From Synanceia verrucosa (Eukaryota; Chordata; Actinopteri; Perciformes; Synanceiidae): a stretch of DNA of 64,000 bases. Numbering within the stretch: position 1 is the stretch's first letter; the number at the start of each line of letters is the position of its first letter. Location of the stretch: positions 27,484,669 through 27,548,668 of the forward strand of contig CM056556.1 of NCBI GenBank assembly GCA_029721515.1, written 5' to 3'. The position numbers and the translations under genes are program-made. Shown in pieces: positions 36,170 through 48,100 of this stretch. The notes under the pieces are model-generated. The model was not told where the DNA came from. It saw only the letters and a program-made list of their open reading frames with translations, and did no database searches.

Positions 36170-37941
36170 CTCCTAGCGTCAGCCTGAAAGGAGTCATGTC
36201 ATGTCGGTCGGTTGCATTTATAGTCTCTGCGGGAAACAAAGTGCAGCATTTTCCCCTCAGCAGTGCCTGTCACTGCACACTGAAATGCTTCGTATTTGCT
36301 TGAGCTGAAAGGCAGTGTAATTATGTCGTATTATTCTTGTATTTACAGTGAAATAATAATGTTGGGCTGATGTGTTGAAGTTGCTGCTTCTAGAAGAAGT
36401 CTTCACTCTCAGTAAACACCACACACAGACAGTGGAAAAGGTCTGCAGCAGACCACGTCAGAGAGCGATGAACCTACAGTAGGTGGCAGTCATAATAAAA
36501 GCTGATAACATTTGGTGCAGCTTTCTGCAGGAATCTGGTGAACGCTGCTGGCAACACCTGAATACCACGACTGCAAAATAAAGGGGTCAGGTTGTCTTTC
36601 AAAAAATAAAAACACCTGTATTCTACCTGGTTCGTCTTATTTGTGGGTTGTAACTAATTTGAAATACTTCTAATAAACCTCAGACAAACTGTAAAATTTA
36701 GACGATAACTCGGCTGTCAGCAGGAAGACAAACATGTGGCAGAGTAAATGTTGTATCCCACTAAAAACCTTTGTAACGGCGACGCAGACAACGTCCCATT
36801 TTAGTTTAATCCTCTTACATCATTCCTCCCCAGTATCCAGGAAGTCCACTTCTCTTGATGTTTCCTTACAGGAAGTGTGTCCACATTCATAAAGAATAGT
36901 CCATGAATTGCACATCATTTGAATCCGTCTCACGGTCCAATTCACAAAAGATATTGTACTGATGATATAACAGTTATGTATTTGGGTGGAATTTGCTCTT
37001 TTTTGCAAAGTGAAAAGACAATTTTTGTATCTTTTGATATAATAACCTCAACTTTTATTCATAATTTTTCCATTATTTTGTCACATATTTTAAATAGTAA
37101 CAGTGGGAGCTTTATTCAGCTATAATGGCCGTCACGTGGCTCCAGTCATGATCTCTGGTGCTCTGTGAAGATGCTAATGCTAAGTTTAGCTGTTAGCTCT
37201 CTGCTCTTTGTCAGACTGTTCTTGCAACAAGGCTCATTTGTAAAGAAAGGGGCAGAATGTCTACATATTGTTACCTAATTTAAATATACTGAAATGGTTC
37301 TTGGATTGGCAGCACAGTAACAGGTGCATTCAGGTGCTTTGAGATTTACCTGGTTTCTCTCTTATTTGTGCAACACAATGCTTTTTGAGTTCACACCTCT
37401 GTTTACAGCCATGAAACTTATTAGCTTTGTTGCTGCTCATAAAAGAGCCACTGAAGCCAAACCCGTCTTCCCTTTGGGAGCGGGTCTGTGTCTCAGCTCA
37501 GTGCTTATAAATAGATTTTCAAAGAGCAACACGCCGGCTTTTGTTGTGACATGAGCTACACCTCATTATTGCTCCAGTTATGGATTTGGAGTTTTTAGAT
37601 AGCAGACAGTCGCTAACTATTTAGCAGAACCTTCTACAAGTATGAGCGGACAAGAAACTATAATTTAAGTCCAACTAAAGCCTATTTATAGCTCAGAACA
37701 TAAATAAATACAAATCATATCCGTTTGTTTTAAACTTTGTTTGTAACGTCCCTGTATCCAGGATGTCTGGCTTCACTTCTGCACACAGGGTCATCCATCT
37801 TTATTTACAGTGTCTTGCTAACGTTAGCAAGGTGGGTTAAGATGCTTGTAAGTTTACATTTCAGCGTGATATACCAGCTAAACAACATGACTGGTTTTCC
37901 AAATGGATATATAGTTTTTTTAATCTACTCTTGATGGCTTC

Positions 37942-38240
37942 TTAACGCTTTGCCAGTCCTTTTGTAAAACAAGAAGTGCCTTGTGCTAGCATTTTTGGAC
38001 ATTTTGTGTCTTTTTTTTTAAGACCCACAGATTATTTTGTACCATGACTCTGAAAACACTGAATAGCTCAAAATAGAGAAACATGAAAATGTTTGTTTTT
38101 ACCTTCTTCCATTCTTGTTTTATCTGATGTTCAGTAGAGGCTAGTTTCACCAAGAACACCACTTTTGTCAAGATAGCGATTGTTTTGCTCTGAGCCCGAC
38201 ATCTCCACTTCCTGTGGCGTATACCGGCACATAAAGAGCA
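37942..38240. mobile_element. MITE family A, diverged copy
   Basis: Begins TTAACGCTTTGCCAG, a decayed form of the TTAACTCTTTGAGTGCCAG terminus. It then matches 2950-3130 through CTGAAAACACTGAATAGCTC and TTCCATTCTTGTTTTATC, ending near CTCCACTTCCTGTGGCGTAT. The right terminus is lost. Confidence 0.6.
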
Positions 38241-38379
38241 ACAGACCGAGGTGGTGGTTCTCACTTTTAAAGACAGGAATTGAAGGGAGCGTCCCAACAA
38301 ATAATCCGGCTTTCATCCTTGCTGACATCTTTACCCTTGAGATGATACCTTTTTAGTGTGTCCATCCAGACTACATGTG

Positions 38380-38860
38380 TTTCATGGTCATGGAGAAGAC
38401 ACCTGTTGCCATGTAGTCCTTGTGAACCAAAGTGAGTCAGACATGTTCCCAGTGGGTGTTGGCCTCCACCAGGGTTTCCCCAATTCAGTTTGTGATCTTC
38501 ATGGAGAGGATCTCAAGTGTGGAGAAGAGTGTTGGAGGCCTCAGGATTGGGTATGTGACCTTTGCAGATGATGACCTTCGCTGCAAACTCAGGCAGTTTG
38601 AAGGAGAGTCAGGAGGTTTCTCCAGTTCTGAGGTCGTGGTTCTCTGCAATGGGAGGATTGAGATCATGTATCTCAGGCTCGATCAGCAGTGAGGGTGAAG
38701 TAGAGCAGGAGATGAAGAGATGTCTGGTGTGGCAGCATTGTACTTATGGTGAGCCTAAGCTCTCAATATCTGACCCTCACCTTTGGGTAGTGACTGAGAG
38801 AATGGTTGAGGGCACAAGCTGTCGAAATGAGTCAGTCTAGGAGACAGAGTAAGGAGCTGC
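38380..38860 (+). mobile_element. Degenerate LINE reverse-transcriptase fragment
   Basis: Frames between 38432 and 38840 show pieces of a non-LTR retrotransposon ORF2: FVIFMERISS, GGLRIGYVTFADDD (the catalytic FADD box region), SSEVVVLCNG and, further on, LWVVTERM. These occur in the right order, but in at least two different frames with stops between. It is therefore a dead copy, and no complete polymerase can be read. It is a different family from the minus-strand fragment at 1480-2440. Confidence 0.7.
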
Positions 38861-39302
38861 TAGGAGGCTAAAATGCTAACTAGACATCTGAAGCTTTCCA
38901 AAAACATCAGATTCCAGAATTGGTTATTATTTTAATATGCTATAATTTGTATTATCTTAACAGTTTTTTAGTTTAACAGTTGTTAGTTTTTTTTACTGGT
39001 TACCAGGTGATTTTTAAACCTTTAAGGTATTGTTTGGTTGTTTATTGTTTTGTCTGTTTCCTGTTTTATTTTGAAGTCTTGTCAGGTGATAGAGCCGATC
39101 AGTTTGGATCATTAGTCCTGCTCCGTCACTGTTTCCTCCCCACAGTTCCTTTGTTTCTTGAGTTACTCCTGTTGTTTCCTGCTTATGTTCTGGAGTTTCT
39201 GCCTGTTTCCTTCTGTAAATCGTTTGATATGAACCAAAGTTTGGGTCCTTCCTGCTTCTTCTGACACACTAAAACTGATTAAAACATTTATAGAAATCTA
39301 AA

Positions 39303-39364
39303 CATATATATATATATACATCTATATATATACATGTATATATACATGTATATATATAGATGTG

Positions 39365-39435
<71 letters not shown>
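39303..39435. repeat. Compound (TA)n-(GA)n microsatellite
   Basis: TATA/TACATG runs from 39303, a pure TA block at about 39370-39412, then GA units to 39435. The block is AT-only and palindromic, so it is likely polymorphic in length. Confidence 0.9.
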
Positions 39436-39436
<1 letters not shown>

Positions 39437-39570
39437 TGAGGCAGACAATGGTTTTTGGATTGCTGTTATAAAGTTCTTAAATGGTCAGATATGTAAAACA
39501 CATTGATTGATACTTTGGTTTCTGGCCCATCTCTCAAAGTAATGTAATGATTACTGATGGTTTGTATAAG

Positions 39571-40465
39571 GTCGCTTTCACACTGTCCTCAGAGTTCATT
39601 TTCTGGGCAGCTGTGAAAGCTCATACGAACTCTGGTGCGGACCAAACAAACGAACTCTGGTCCGCTTGAAATCGGGGGTCTCAGTTTGTTTGCTAGTGAA
39701 CCCTGGTGCTGTTCGTATGCAGTGTGAAAGCTCACCGGACCAAACACAGGACCAAATATACGCAGTGCATGATGTAATGACGGTATATGCAGTGTATCGT
39801 GGGTAGTGGAGGTACAGCGCACACTCCAAACCGAAATAAACAACAAGCGACCACTGTTAGCTAGCTTAGCTCGCCTGAACAACATAACCAATAAATTCAC
39901 AATTTCACATGTTTAAACAAAATCAACCACCAATAGTCACAGTCCTTAAACTCTGTGCTGATGTGTTGTCACACGTTATATTTTCAAAGAAAATGAACAG
40001 CTTCAATTCCTGGCGAACTACGTTAACGTTAGTGACATTTGCATTCACTAGTATGTAGGTAAGCAACACTAACATTGTAGCATTCCGTCAAATAATGTAA
40101 CGAAGCACAGTCCACCCGTGTTTGTCAGGGGTCAGGTTACATACAGTACCTTACCCGCCGTCTGTGTAGCAGCAACATCAACAACTCATCATCATTCATC
40201 ACTCTTCGTCGTTTCCTCCAGTGCTGTTTCTTTGTCATCCGTGCAATAGTTAGAGTGAAATGCACTCTGCCTAGCTGCCTTAGGTGGTCGTACTGCACGG
40301 CTTGCTGAACCATGTGCAACTGATAGAGAAACAAAAGAAAGACCATCCCCAAAATAGCAAACTTCACTGCTGTGGTTCAGGAATTGCAGTGAGAAAGGGT
40401 TATGGCAGAACCGAACCACGTGATAACAAGCAAACTGAGTCCGCTTGGTTAGGTGTGAAAGCGCC
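39571..40465. mobile_element. DNA transposon derivative with GTGTGAAAGCG termini
   Basis: The left end GTCGCTTTCACAC and right end GTGTGAAAGCGCC are inverted copies of one another (12 of 13 bases). Each is flanked by ATAAG (39566-39570 and 40466-40470), a probable 5-bp target duplication. Length is 895 bp. Subterminal GTGTGAAAGCTC and GAAAGCTCATACGAAC motifs recur inside. The two small minus-strand frames do not match a transposase I know, so the superfamily is not assigned. Confidence 0.65.
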
Positions 40466-42509
40466 ATAAGTGTTTCCAGATAAATCCTCAGTTTTTCTTT
40501 TTTTTTCAGTGGTTGGGCAGCTCGTAAAACCTTTGCTCTGGGATGTTTACCCTGTTGTTTTCAGTAGTTTGCTATCAGACGGTGACATGCAGCACAAAGT
40601 CGGTGGAGAGCGTGAAATCGCTTTCCCCTCCGTCACTATGGGAACATCATTTTTAGGACACAGGGCTGTTTATTCAATAAAGATTTCAAGTGTTCTTCGG
40701 GAGAAAATGATCCAAATATGTTTCTTTATGACTCATTCAGTTTTTGGGGTCTCTGGTGTGCAGGGCTCGCTCTGTTTCTTGTTCTTTGTGTTTCTGGAAC
40801 TTTCTTTCTTGCTCCAAACCAGACTCTCAGCCCCCCACTGGCATTTCCAACAGTGAAGGTTGGCACAGCCAGAGGGCCACTGGAAAAGCAGTGTTGGTGT
40901 TGTTGTTGTCGTGTTTTGCATGCTGATATGTTTCCTCTTTGCTAGCTCTTTCTCTGCTCTAATTAGCTGGCTCCCCCATATGTCTATTGGGAAAATGAGA
41001 GCACAGTATTATTTATGTGAATCAGTCTGTGTTGTTGCACTTCCTTTTCGGCCACTATTAGAGGCTCATAACAGTATGCCACTTTAAAGATCTAATAACT
41101 CGATCTTAGATTATTGTTAACCCCCACATTTCTTTCCCTTGACTTTTATGACTATCTCCACAGAGCTCCTTCTGTCTGCTCTGTGTACTTTTACTGCATG
41201 TAGTCTCCTCTAATAATTCTGTGATCGTATTATTGCCTTTGCACCTGCAATGCACCAACACGAGTACAGCCCATCTTGTCTCTTGTATTTTTATACCTGC
41301 TGCTAGATGGGGCCTGGATTGTTATGGAGCTTCCCTCCCAAGGCTGGCTGCATGGTTCCACAGAGCCTCCTGCAGACCATGTACGTAGGATCGTGAAGCC
41401 ACTGTGCCGACCTACATACCGTACCATACTGTGCCACACAGCTTGCTCTCCTTGGTCTCTCCTATGGCATTTCTGTCCATCAGTCCCATTCTGTCTCTCA
41501 GTCAGTCCAGTGTTTCACATGTTCAAGAATTCATCATCTAGTTATCATACAAACATGCATCCAGGACGAGTTCTCCATCTGTCATCCGACAAGTATCTAT
41601 TTAGAGATCATTTTTGAGTCATAACATACTGGAACACATACTGGGAATTATGCTGGGAGCGAAGCCAGAGCCTGAAACTGAAGTGAGCATTTGGTGCCAG
41701 ACTATTCCAGGTGACACACTGAGACAGTGAGACTATTCCAGCATGACGGTCCGCTCTCTCCTTTCATTGCTTTTATACACACCAGAAGCCAATGCCTCAA
41801 ATGATAGCTTTAAATTAGCTGTGCCAAACCTCTTTATTTCTCATTCACTTCAGACTTCAGAAATAATAATAATTGGCTGTTTGGTGCTGCATCACAATGT
41901 TAATGCTGTAAGAGCTGTAAAAATAGCCAGTGACTGTATTAAAAATATCTGCAATTTCCTCCCCAAAATAAAACTTTCAACCAGCAGCAAATGCATACAT
42001 GGAATATATGAAATACCTGCTATCTTTATAGTCCTCTACCTGCACACAGGTATGAGGTGATGAGGAGCGGTATTACAGTCATGTCAGGAAGTTAAACAGG
42101 TCATAAGTCCCTCCCTCTTATCTAGTTTATATCAGTGTGAGAACATGTCCTTCAAACAGCTGGAGTTCATCACGTTTCACACCAAACATTCGTCTTTCCA
42201 TGTTGGTAGAGTCACTGTGTGTCAGATCAGATTCTCGTTTATCACACAGGTGTGTGAATAGTTCTGGATACAAAGCATCCACAGAGCAAAAATAATACAG
42301 ATCAGATGAAAAGAAATTTAAAAAAACATGATGGCCATATAATCACAGCATGTGTCACATATCATAACATAGACCAAACTAATTGATGACTAAATCTGTT
42401 GCTGTCTTTGTAACTGATTTAGTGGTTGTTGCCATAGTAACACTGTAACATCACAATGTAACGTCAGAACATAACCCCACATAACGAAGACACAACGTAA
42501 CGTCACAAC

Positions 42510-42879
42510 TAGGGCTGTTGAACTTTGCGCAGCGGTAACTTGGACCAACTGCCCAAAATGCTGGTAGGTCATGAAGCAGAACTCCATTCAAAAAATCAAG
42601 GAAACTAACACAGTCATAACTAACAATCAAAAATGATGATAAAACTAGATCAACCATCTTTTCTCAATCTGTCCGAGCATCTCCTGCAAACAAACAATCC
42701 ATAATTTTTAGAAACACAGCGCTAATTAGAGCTAATGTGGTGTCGCTCTGATTTTAGCATAAATCATATACAGTATATATTATCGCTGTCAAAATGAAAT
42801 ATTACTGGCAAAGCATTTTGGATAGTTTGTCCAAGTAGATTTACCGTCGCAAGAATTAACATTAACTTTGACAGCCCGA
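42510..42879. mobile_element. hAT-like MITE with 8-bp target duplication
   Basis: The left terminus TAGGGCTGTTGAACTTTG and the inverted right terminus TCGGGCTGTCAAAGTTAA share the GGGCTGT core. The element is flanked by GTCACAAC at 42502-42509 and GTCACAAC at 42880-42887. An exact 8-bp duplication with short inverted ends is diagnostic of the hAT superfamily. It is 370 bp and has no coding capacity. Related, older copies lie at 4853-5168 and 51580-51735. Confidence 0.85.
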
Positions 42880-43922
42880 GTCACAACATAATGTATAAAA
42901 CATTGCTATTACCATCTAACATCCAATAATATTCGCTCACTTCCTGTGTGCGTCGCTCTCTGTGCTACAGTGTGATGTATCCCTGGTCTGCAGACAGGTA
43001 CAATGCCAAACATGGGCTGTGATTTTTAGGTACATTTTCAGCGTCATTGGTTAATATTAGTGTGACCAGAGAGAAATGGAGCTTAACAGCATGTCCTGTC
43101 ATCACACATGAACACACACTTCTTCTGTGGATGCTGGCTGTCCTGTGATTGTCTGAGTCAGTCAGGAAGGAAGTGCATGCTCCACTCATCTCTGCATGCA
43201 CACATTTTATCACACCTGTTATGGAGTGTCGATGTGTACACAGTGTAGTTTATCTTCAACTCAGCAGCTGCAATAAAGAGTTGTTCATCTCTGGTGAAAA
43301 TGGTTACCATGGCAAATGTTCCTTAACATGCCAACAAAAGATAGATTTACCGTATGTTTCTGAGTGGATGTCATGATGTGTTAAAAGTGAAGGCGATCCA
43401 TTCATGAAGTGAGTGCTGCTCCTGACATGTTATGAATGTCTGAACTGTGGTCACTGATGGAGGAGCTCTATAAAATGGAGGGTGGCAACAATTTCATATG
43501 TTCAGTTTCAGTTTCAGTTGTTATTCATTAGAAAACTGAATGTTTATGCATGTCTGTGCATAAAAGCAGAGAGAGTTTTCAAAAAGCTGAATGTGATCTT
43601 TACTTAATAACTGTGCATTAGTGGGTTATTTATACAGAACCAAAATAGTAGCCTGGCAAGGATAGTAATCCATCAAACTAAAAATAAGGTGTGGTGTGTT
43701 TCTGTATCACCTCCTAAAAACCCCCCTCAGTGTCAGCGAGGTAGCAACAACCAATCTGTTGTTAGCAATAGCCACTCTATCAACATGATGAGATTTAAAC
43801 ATGAATTATTTCACAATAACAAGTGCAATGAATTGAGAAGAGGTGAGCATCAGAACAGTGGCTTTGTGATACCTGCATCCAGAGCTTTTGTATTGCACGA
43901 AAAATGACTAATTTCAGTGTCA

Positions 43923-44400
43923 TTAAAGGGGTAGTTCAAGACTTTCGGCATGGGGCCTCATTTCCAAGTGAGCCAGAGTGTTGCATACGTGTGGAGACAG
44001 TTTTCAAAAAATTTCATTCAGTCCTTCTAGCTGCAGAGTTCACTGATGCTAGGCTAACACAAGTCAGTGGTTCTAGTTTAGCCTGCCATTAAAAACAGTC
44101 TAACCCACTCCACAGTGCACCTGAGGAAAATAAGTTATAACACCAGACTATCGATGTAAATGTCTGTGTTGATAGAATAATTTTAGATGTAAAACTAACC
44201 TTGCATTTTGAAGGATTTATGTCTCAGTAGCAGCAGCTAGTTGGACAGCGGCGGACTGATATCAGCTAGCAGCTAGGTTATCGGATCTATAATCAAGTTT
44301 TGTATCTTGACAAAATCTGTCTACAAACAGGCCATTGTTGTTGTGTTCCCTGGAATACAATGATAATAAATACTTTTGATTTGATTTGATTTGACCACAT
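43923..44400. mobile_element. Possible TTAA-type repeat fragment
   Basis: Starts TTAAAGGGGTAGTTCAAGAC, the type of terminus seen in several fish TTAA elements. The region ends near a (TTTGA)n tail at 44373-44394 preceded by AATGATAATAAATAC. No matching inverted terminus is found, so it may be two adjacent repeats. Confidence 0.35.
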
Positions 44401-44629
44401 TTTGCCATGACTACTCTCACATATCCACCAGGACAGAGTTTGCAATAACAAGTTCTTGATTGCATTGGGAATCTAACAAGAAAACATTGGTGAGAGGCAG
44501 ATTGGATCACGTCGTCAGACATTTTTATCCAGTTTACCTTCACATAAAGCAAAAGCACACCTCCTCTGTCTCAGTATTTGCATTGACTGACTGGCTTGGT
44601 TATAGGTTAGAGGTTATGACCTGATTTTC

Positions 44630-44936
44630 GGTGGACACTGTAAGGAAGCAACTGTGGTTTGGTGTGGAGACCGTTCATGCCCTCAGCATGCTGCACCGAG
44701 CTTTACTCCTTGACATCTGGCTCTCCATTTGGTTCAGGAGGAAGTCCGGCAAACACTCCTCTCTCCCCTCAGTGTGCTGCTGGTCGCCTCACACTGTCTG
44801 CCCATCTGCCCTGCTGGCATCCACCCTGCCGCCCCGTGGACAGACCATAGAAACCCTCCGCCTAGCATGGACATGTGGTTCATTTTATATTGCGGCTGGA
44901 GGACGACCCAACTGTGCCATTCAGCTTGAGTCATAG
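44630..44936 (+). other. GC-richer segment, unassigned
   Basis: About 300 bp that is less AT-rich than its surroundings and open in three + frames (for example 44631-44936). No frame resembles a protein family I know, and no clear acceptor/donor pair brackets it. It may be an old retroposon fragment. Confidence 0.3.
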
Positions 44937-45084
44937 TACAGAGTCAGCCATAGTGTGTGAGTGTGATGAGCATGAATGTAAGTCTTGTTAATAACACTCT
45001 GTGTGGCCAGCATGGTGGTGTCAGCAGATGAGGTTTTCTTTCCTCCATCCATACCTCCAAAGTCTCAAAAGTCAACCTGAGCGA

Positions 45085-45192
45085 GCGAGTCTTAGCGAGT
45101 GTTAGCAAGTTTTAGCGACTGTTAGCAAGTTTTAGTGACTATTAACAAGTTTTAGTGACTATTAACGAGTGTTAGCAAGTGTTAGTGCGTGA
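45085..45192. repeat. 10-bp minisatellite
   Basis: About eleven units of (G/A)AGTxTTAGC type: GAGTGTTAGC, AAGTTTTAGC, GACTGTTAGC, with a 20-bp higher-order unit AAGTTTTAGTGACTATTAAC repeated twice. Confidence 0.85.
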
Positions 45193-48100
45193 ATAGACAG
45201 GGTCGAGCTTGAGGAAAATGGTGAGGATGCATTTCTTCTCCTTCTTATAATAATATGTACATTAATTTCTACATCAAAGCAGTCATTATACAGCAGCAGT
45301 AGCAGTAGTATACATAAAGTACTGAATAGGCCTAAAATATAAACATGAAATCTAAAATAAATTTAGGATAGTCAATATTTCAAATGGACAAACTGAAGTA
45401 AATAATGTGTTAAAATATAGTGAAGTGACAGTATTGTGGTAAAGCACCATGGTGATGAGCTCAGAAGCAACCGACCAGTTTAAAATAAAAATATTAGAAA
45501 AATAAAAAGAATGAGATGAATGTGAAATGTGAACTTAAAATTCATAACTAAACTTTGCTCTTATGAAGTGTGACACTGACAATTAGACATGATTGTGCTC
45601 AAAAGTCAGTGTTTTTATAAAATCCAGTGTCTGTGAAGAAGGCAGATTGTTCATCAAACGACAAACATGTGGTTCAGTTCAGTCACTGTGAACACTGCGC
45701 TGTATGGAGAGAGGTGAAGGTTAAAATAAAGGTGTAAACGACCAGCTCGGTACCACTGGCCTCTTATCACATTAGGATGGAATTAATGAGGCATGTAAAT
45801 GTGTAATCCTGACCATCACAGGGCTTCACTTTAATCTCACCTGCTCACCTCAGGCAGAGCAGCTCTTCATCAAACCAACACTGGCAACATATTGAGGTCA
45901 TACATCATCAGGGCAGATTTTAGTATGCATGAAATTATTGTTGGCATGCAGGCATTGAACTCAAAATCGGACAAAAATATATCACAAATGAATGTAAATT
46001 ATTTCCAGTGCAATGAAATGTGGCCCACTGAACGTGTCACACAAACCAAAATATGTAAAGTGAGATTATCAAATTTAAAAAAGATATAACACATTATAAT
46101 GCCAGCTAATGTTGTCCAGTTGCTGTGTAAGTCTATGTTCAGAGCACTTTAAGGACTTTTCATCTTTTTGGCTTAAAAAATGCAGATTTACAAGATCAAT
46201 AATGAACTTTGAACCTTTACATTACAGAACATGATCATCTTTGTGGCTTCAAGTACAGCAACTTTACTGATACCCTTTTTGTGACCAATTTTCTGCCAAT
46301 TAAAGGTTTCACTATTTATATTGAATAGGCCTATGGGATTTGAAATTCGAACTGAATTGCAGGTAGCATTAAAGAGATCTTTAAACCTGCCAACCCTCAA
46401 AGACTGGAGAGGACAGAGGTCCAGTGAAACTCATAAAAGCTTTGCACCGTGGCCTCTAAGACCTCCAGCTTTCAGCAGAAACTTTAAGGGGAAGCTGCCC
46501 TCTTACACCCCAAAACTAGAGCAGAGGGAGTCAGTGCCTGAATGACTGCACACTTTATTCTCTTTCATTTCACCTGGATCTGCTTTCTGGATGTCAACAA
46601 TACAGGAAGCATGAATGCAAACATAAACAGTTTTCAAACCCAAAAAGACCTTTTCTCACTGCCTCTAAAGCAGACCTGGTAATTGTTGCCATGCTGCAGA
46701 GAAAGTGCTGCTCAGTCTGAAGCTGAAAGCTCACACTGATATCTCCTGGAGACATAGAGCAGCTCGAAATAATTAAACGTTCCAGTAAAAGGATGGAGAG
46801 AGCTGAGTTACCACTTTTAATTTAAATGCACTAGTAATGCCATGATTAAAGTGTTTTTGTTTTGCATAAAGGTGCATGTTTGCAGGTGAACACCACACAG
46901 ACTAACAGGTGATGATGCTGATGGAAGAGAGGAGGTGTGGAAGTGAATGTCAGTCAGGATTAACGTCTCCGCTCTGCTTGACTGGAGGAATCACATCTAT
47001 TTCACTCAATAACACCTTTACCTGAAAGGCCATAAGATGCTGTACGTATACAGAGCTGAAGAAATGAATCAGACCTTAGTGTCAGGTGTTTACCACCACT
47101 GCTCTAAAGCAACAGTATCACTGATTACCATTCCGTAATGGTTAATCCACCAGTATGTGCGCATATTTAATGCTAAAATACAATTATTGTTATTATCCAG
47201 GAGTTTAAAATTTTAGTTTACAAGAAAACAGAATTATTTTTTGAGTGAGAGTTTAAATTCCAGTTATTTCCTGTCACTCCTGAACAGAAACGTGTGTTTT
47301 TGGTGATTGTATGTAGTGTGTTTTATCTACTTTATTAACTTTTATTTTGAAAAGCCACATCATCTTCATAAAAATCTGTAAGTTGTTGTTAAAGTCAAGC
47401 TTCAAAGCTGCAGGTGACTTTTTACACATTTTTTACTGGCTAATAATAATAATAATAATATAAATATAGTGTATCTGTAGCAGGCGTTTGTGTCCTTACT
47501 GTTTGTATTTTACTCACTCTGTCTTCTAAAGGTGTTCATCAGCACACAGAGCAGGTAGTGATGTGTGTTTTCGGTGAAGGACAGGACAGACAGAGAGCAT
47601 CCTTTAACCATAAACCTGATTAATACTCTTGAGCCTGACAGAGAAGGAGGAGGAGAGTCTCAGCAGTTTTACTTTATGTTCTAGAAAGAAAAGGAACGAA
47701 GCACATTCAGTGTGACGCACCAACGTTTCAGCTTTAGTGCTCTTTTTTCCAGTGGACATCTCTCCTCTTATTGTCTCCGTCCTCTCGTCTTATTGTCCCC
47801 CTGCTGTCCTGCCGTCTCTCTTTCTCTTTGACCCTGTGTCTTTGTGCTGCTGTCCCAGTTTCCAGGTATTGATCAGTGATTGTACATTAGATCAGATGCT
47901 TCCCCTCTGTGCAATTGATTTCCTGTCTGACAGGAAGTCTTTTTTTATCATCCATGGACATGAGATGATAACCTCTGTTGGTCTTTCTGACAGGTGTACA
48001 GGAGGACGTCACATGATGTAACACAAAGGGCAACTCAGTTTGTGTGGGACTGCAGTCACAGCAGTAAAATAGAGGGTTTAAACAAACAGTACCCGCACTG

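Noticed and set aside
40137..40467. Minus-strand frames inside the 895-bp element as a possible transposase
   Set aside because: Short, overlapping in different frames, with no catalytic or DNA-binding motif visible.
44631..44936. 101-codon frame in a GC-richer patch
   Set aside because: Three + frames and one - frame are open at once, and no family is recognised. Kept only as an unassigned segment.
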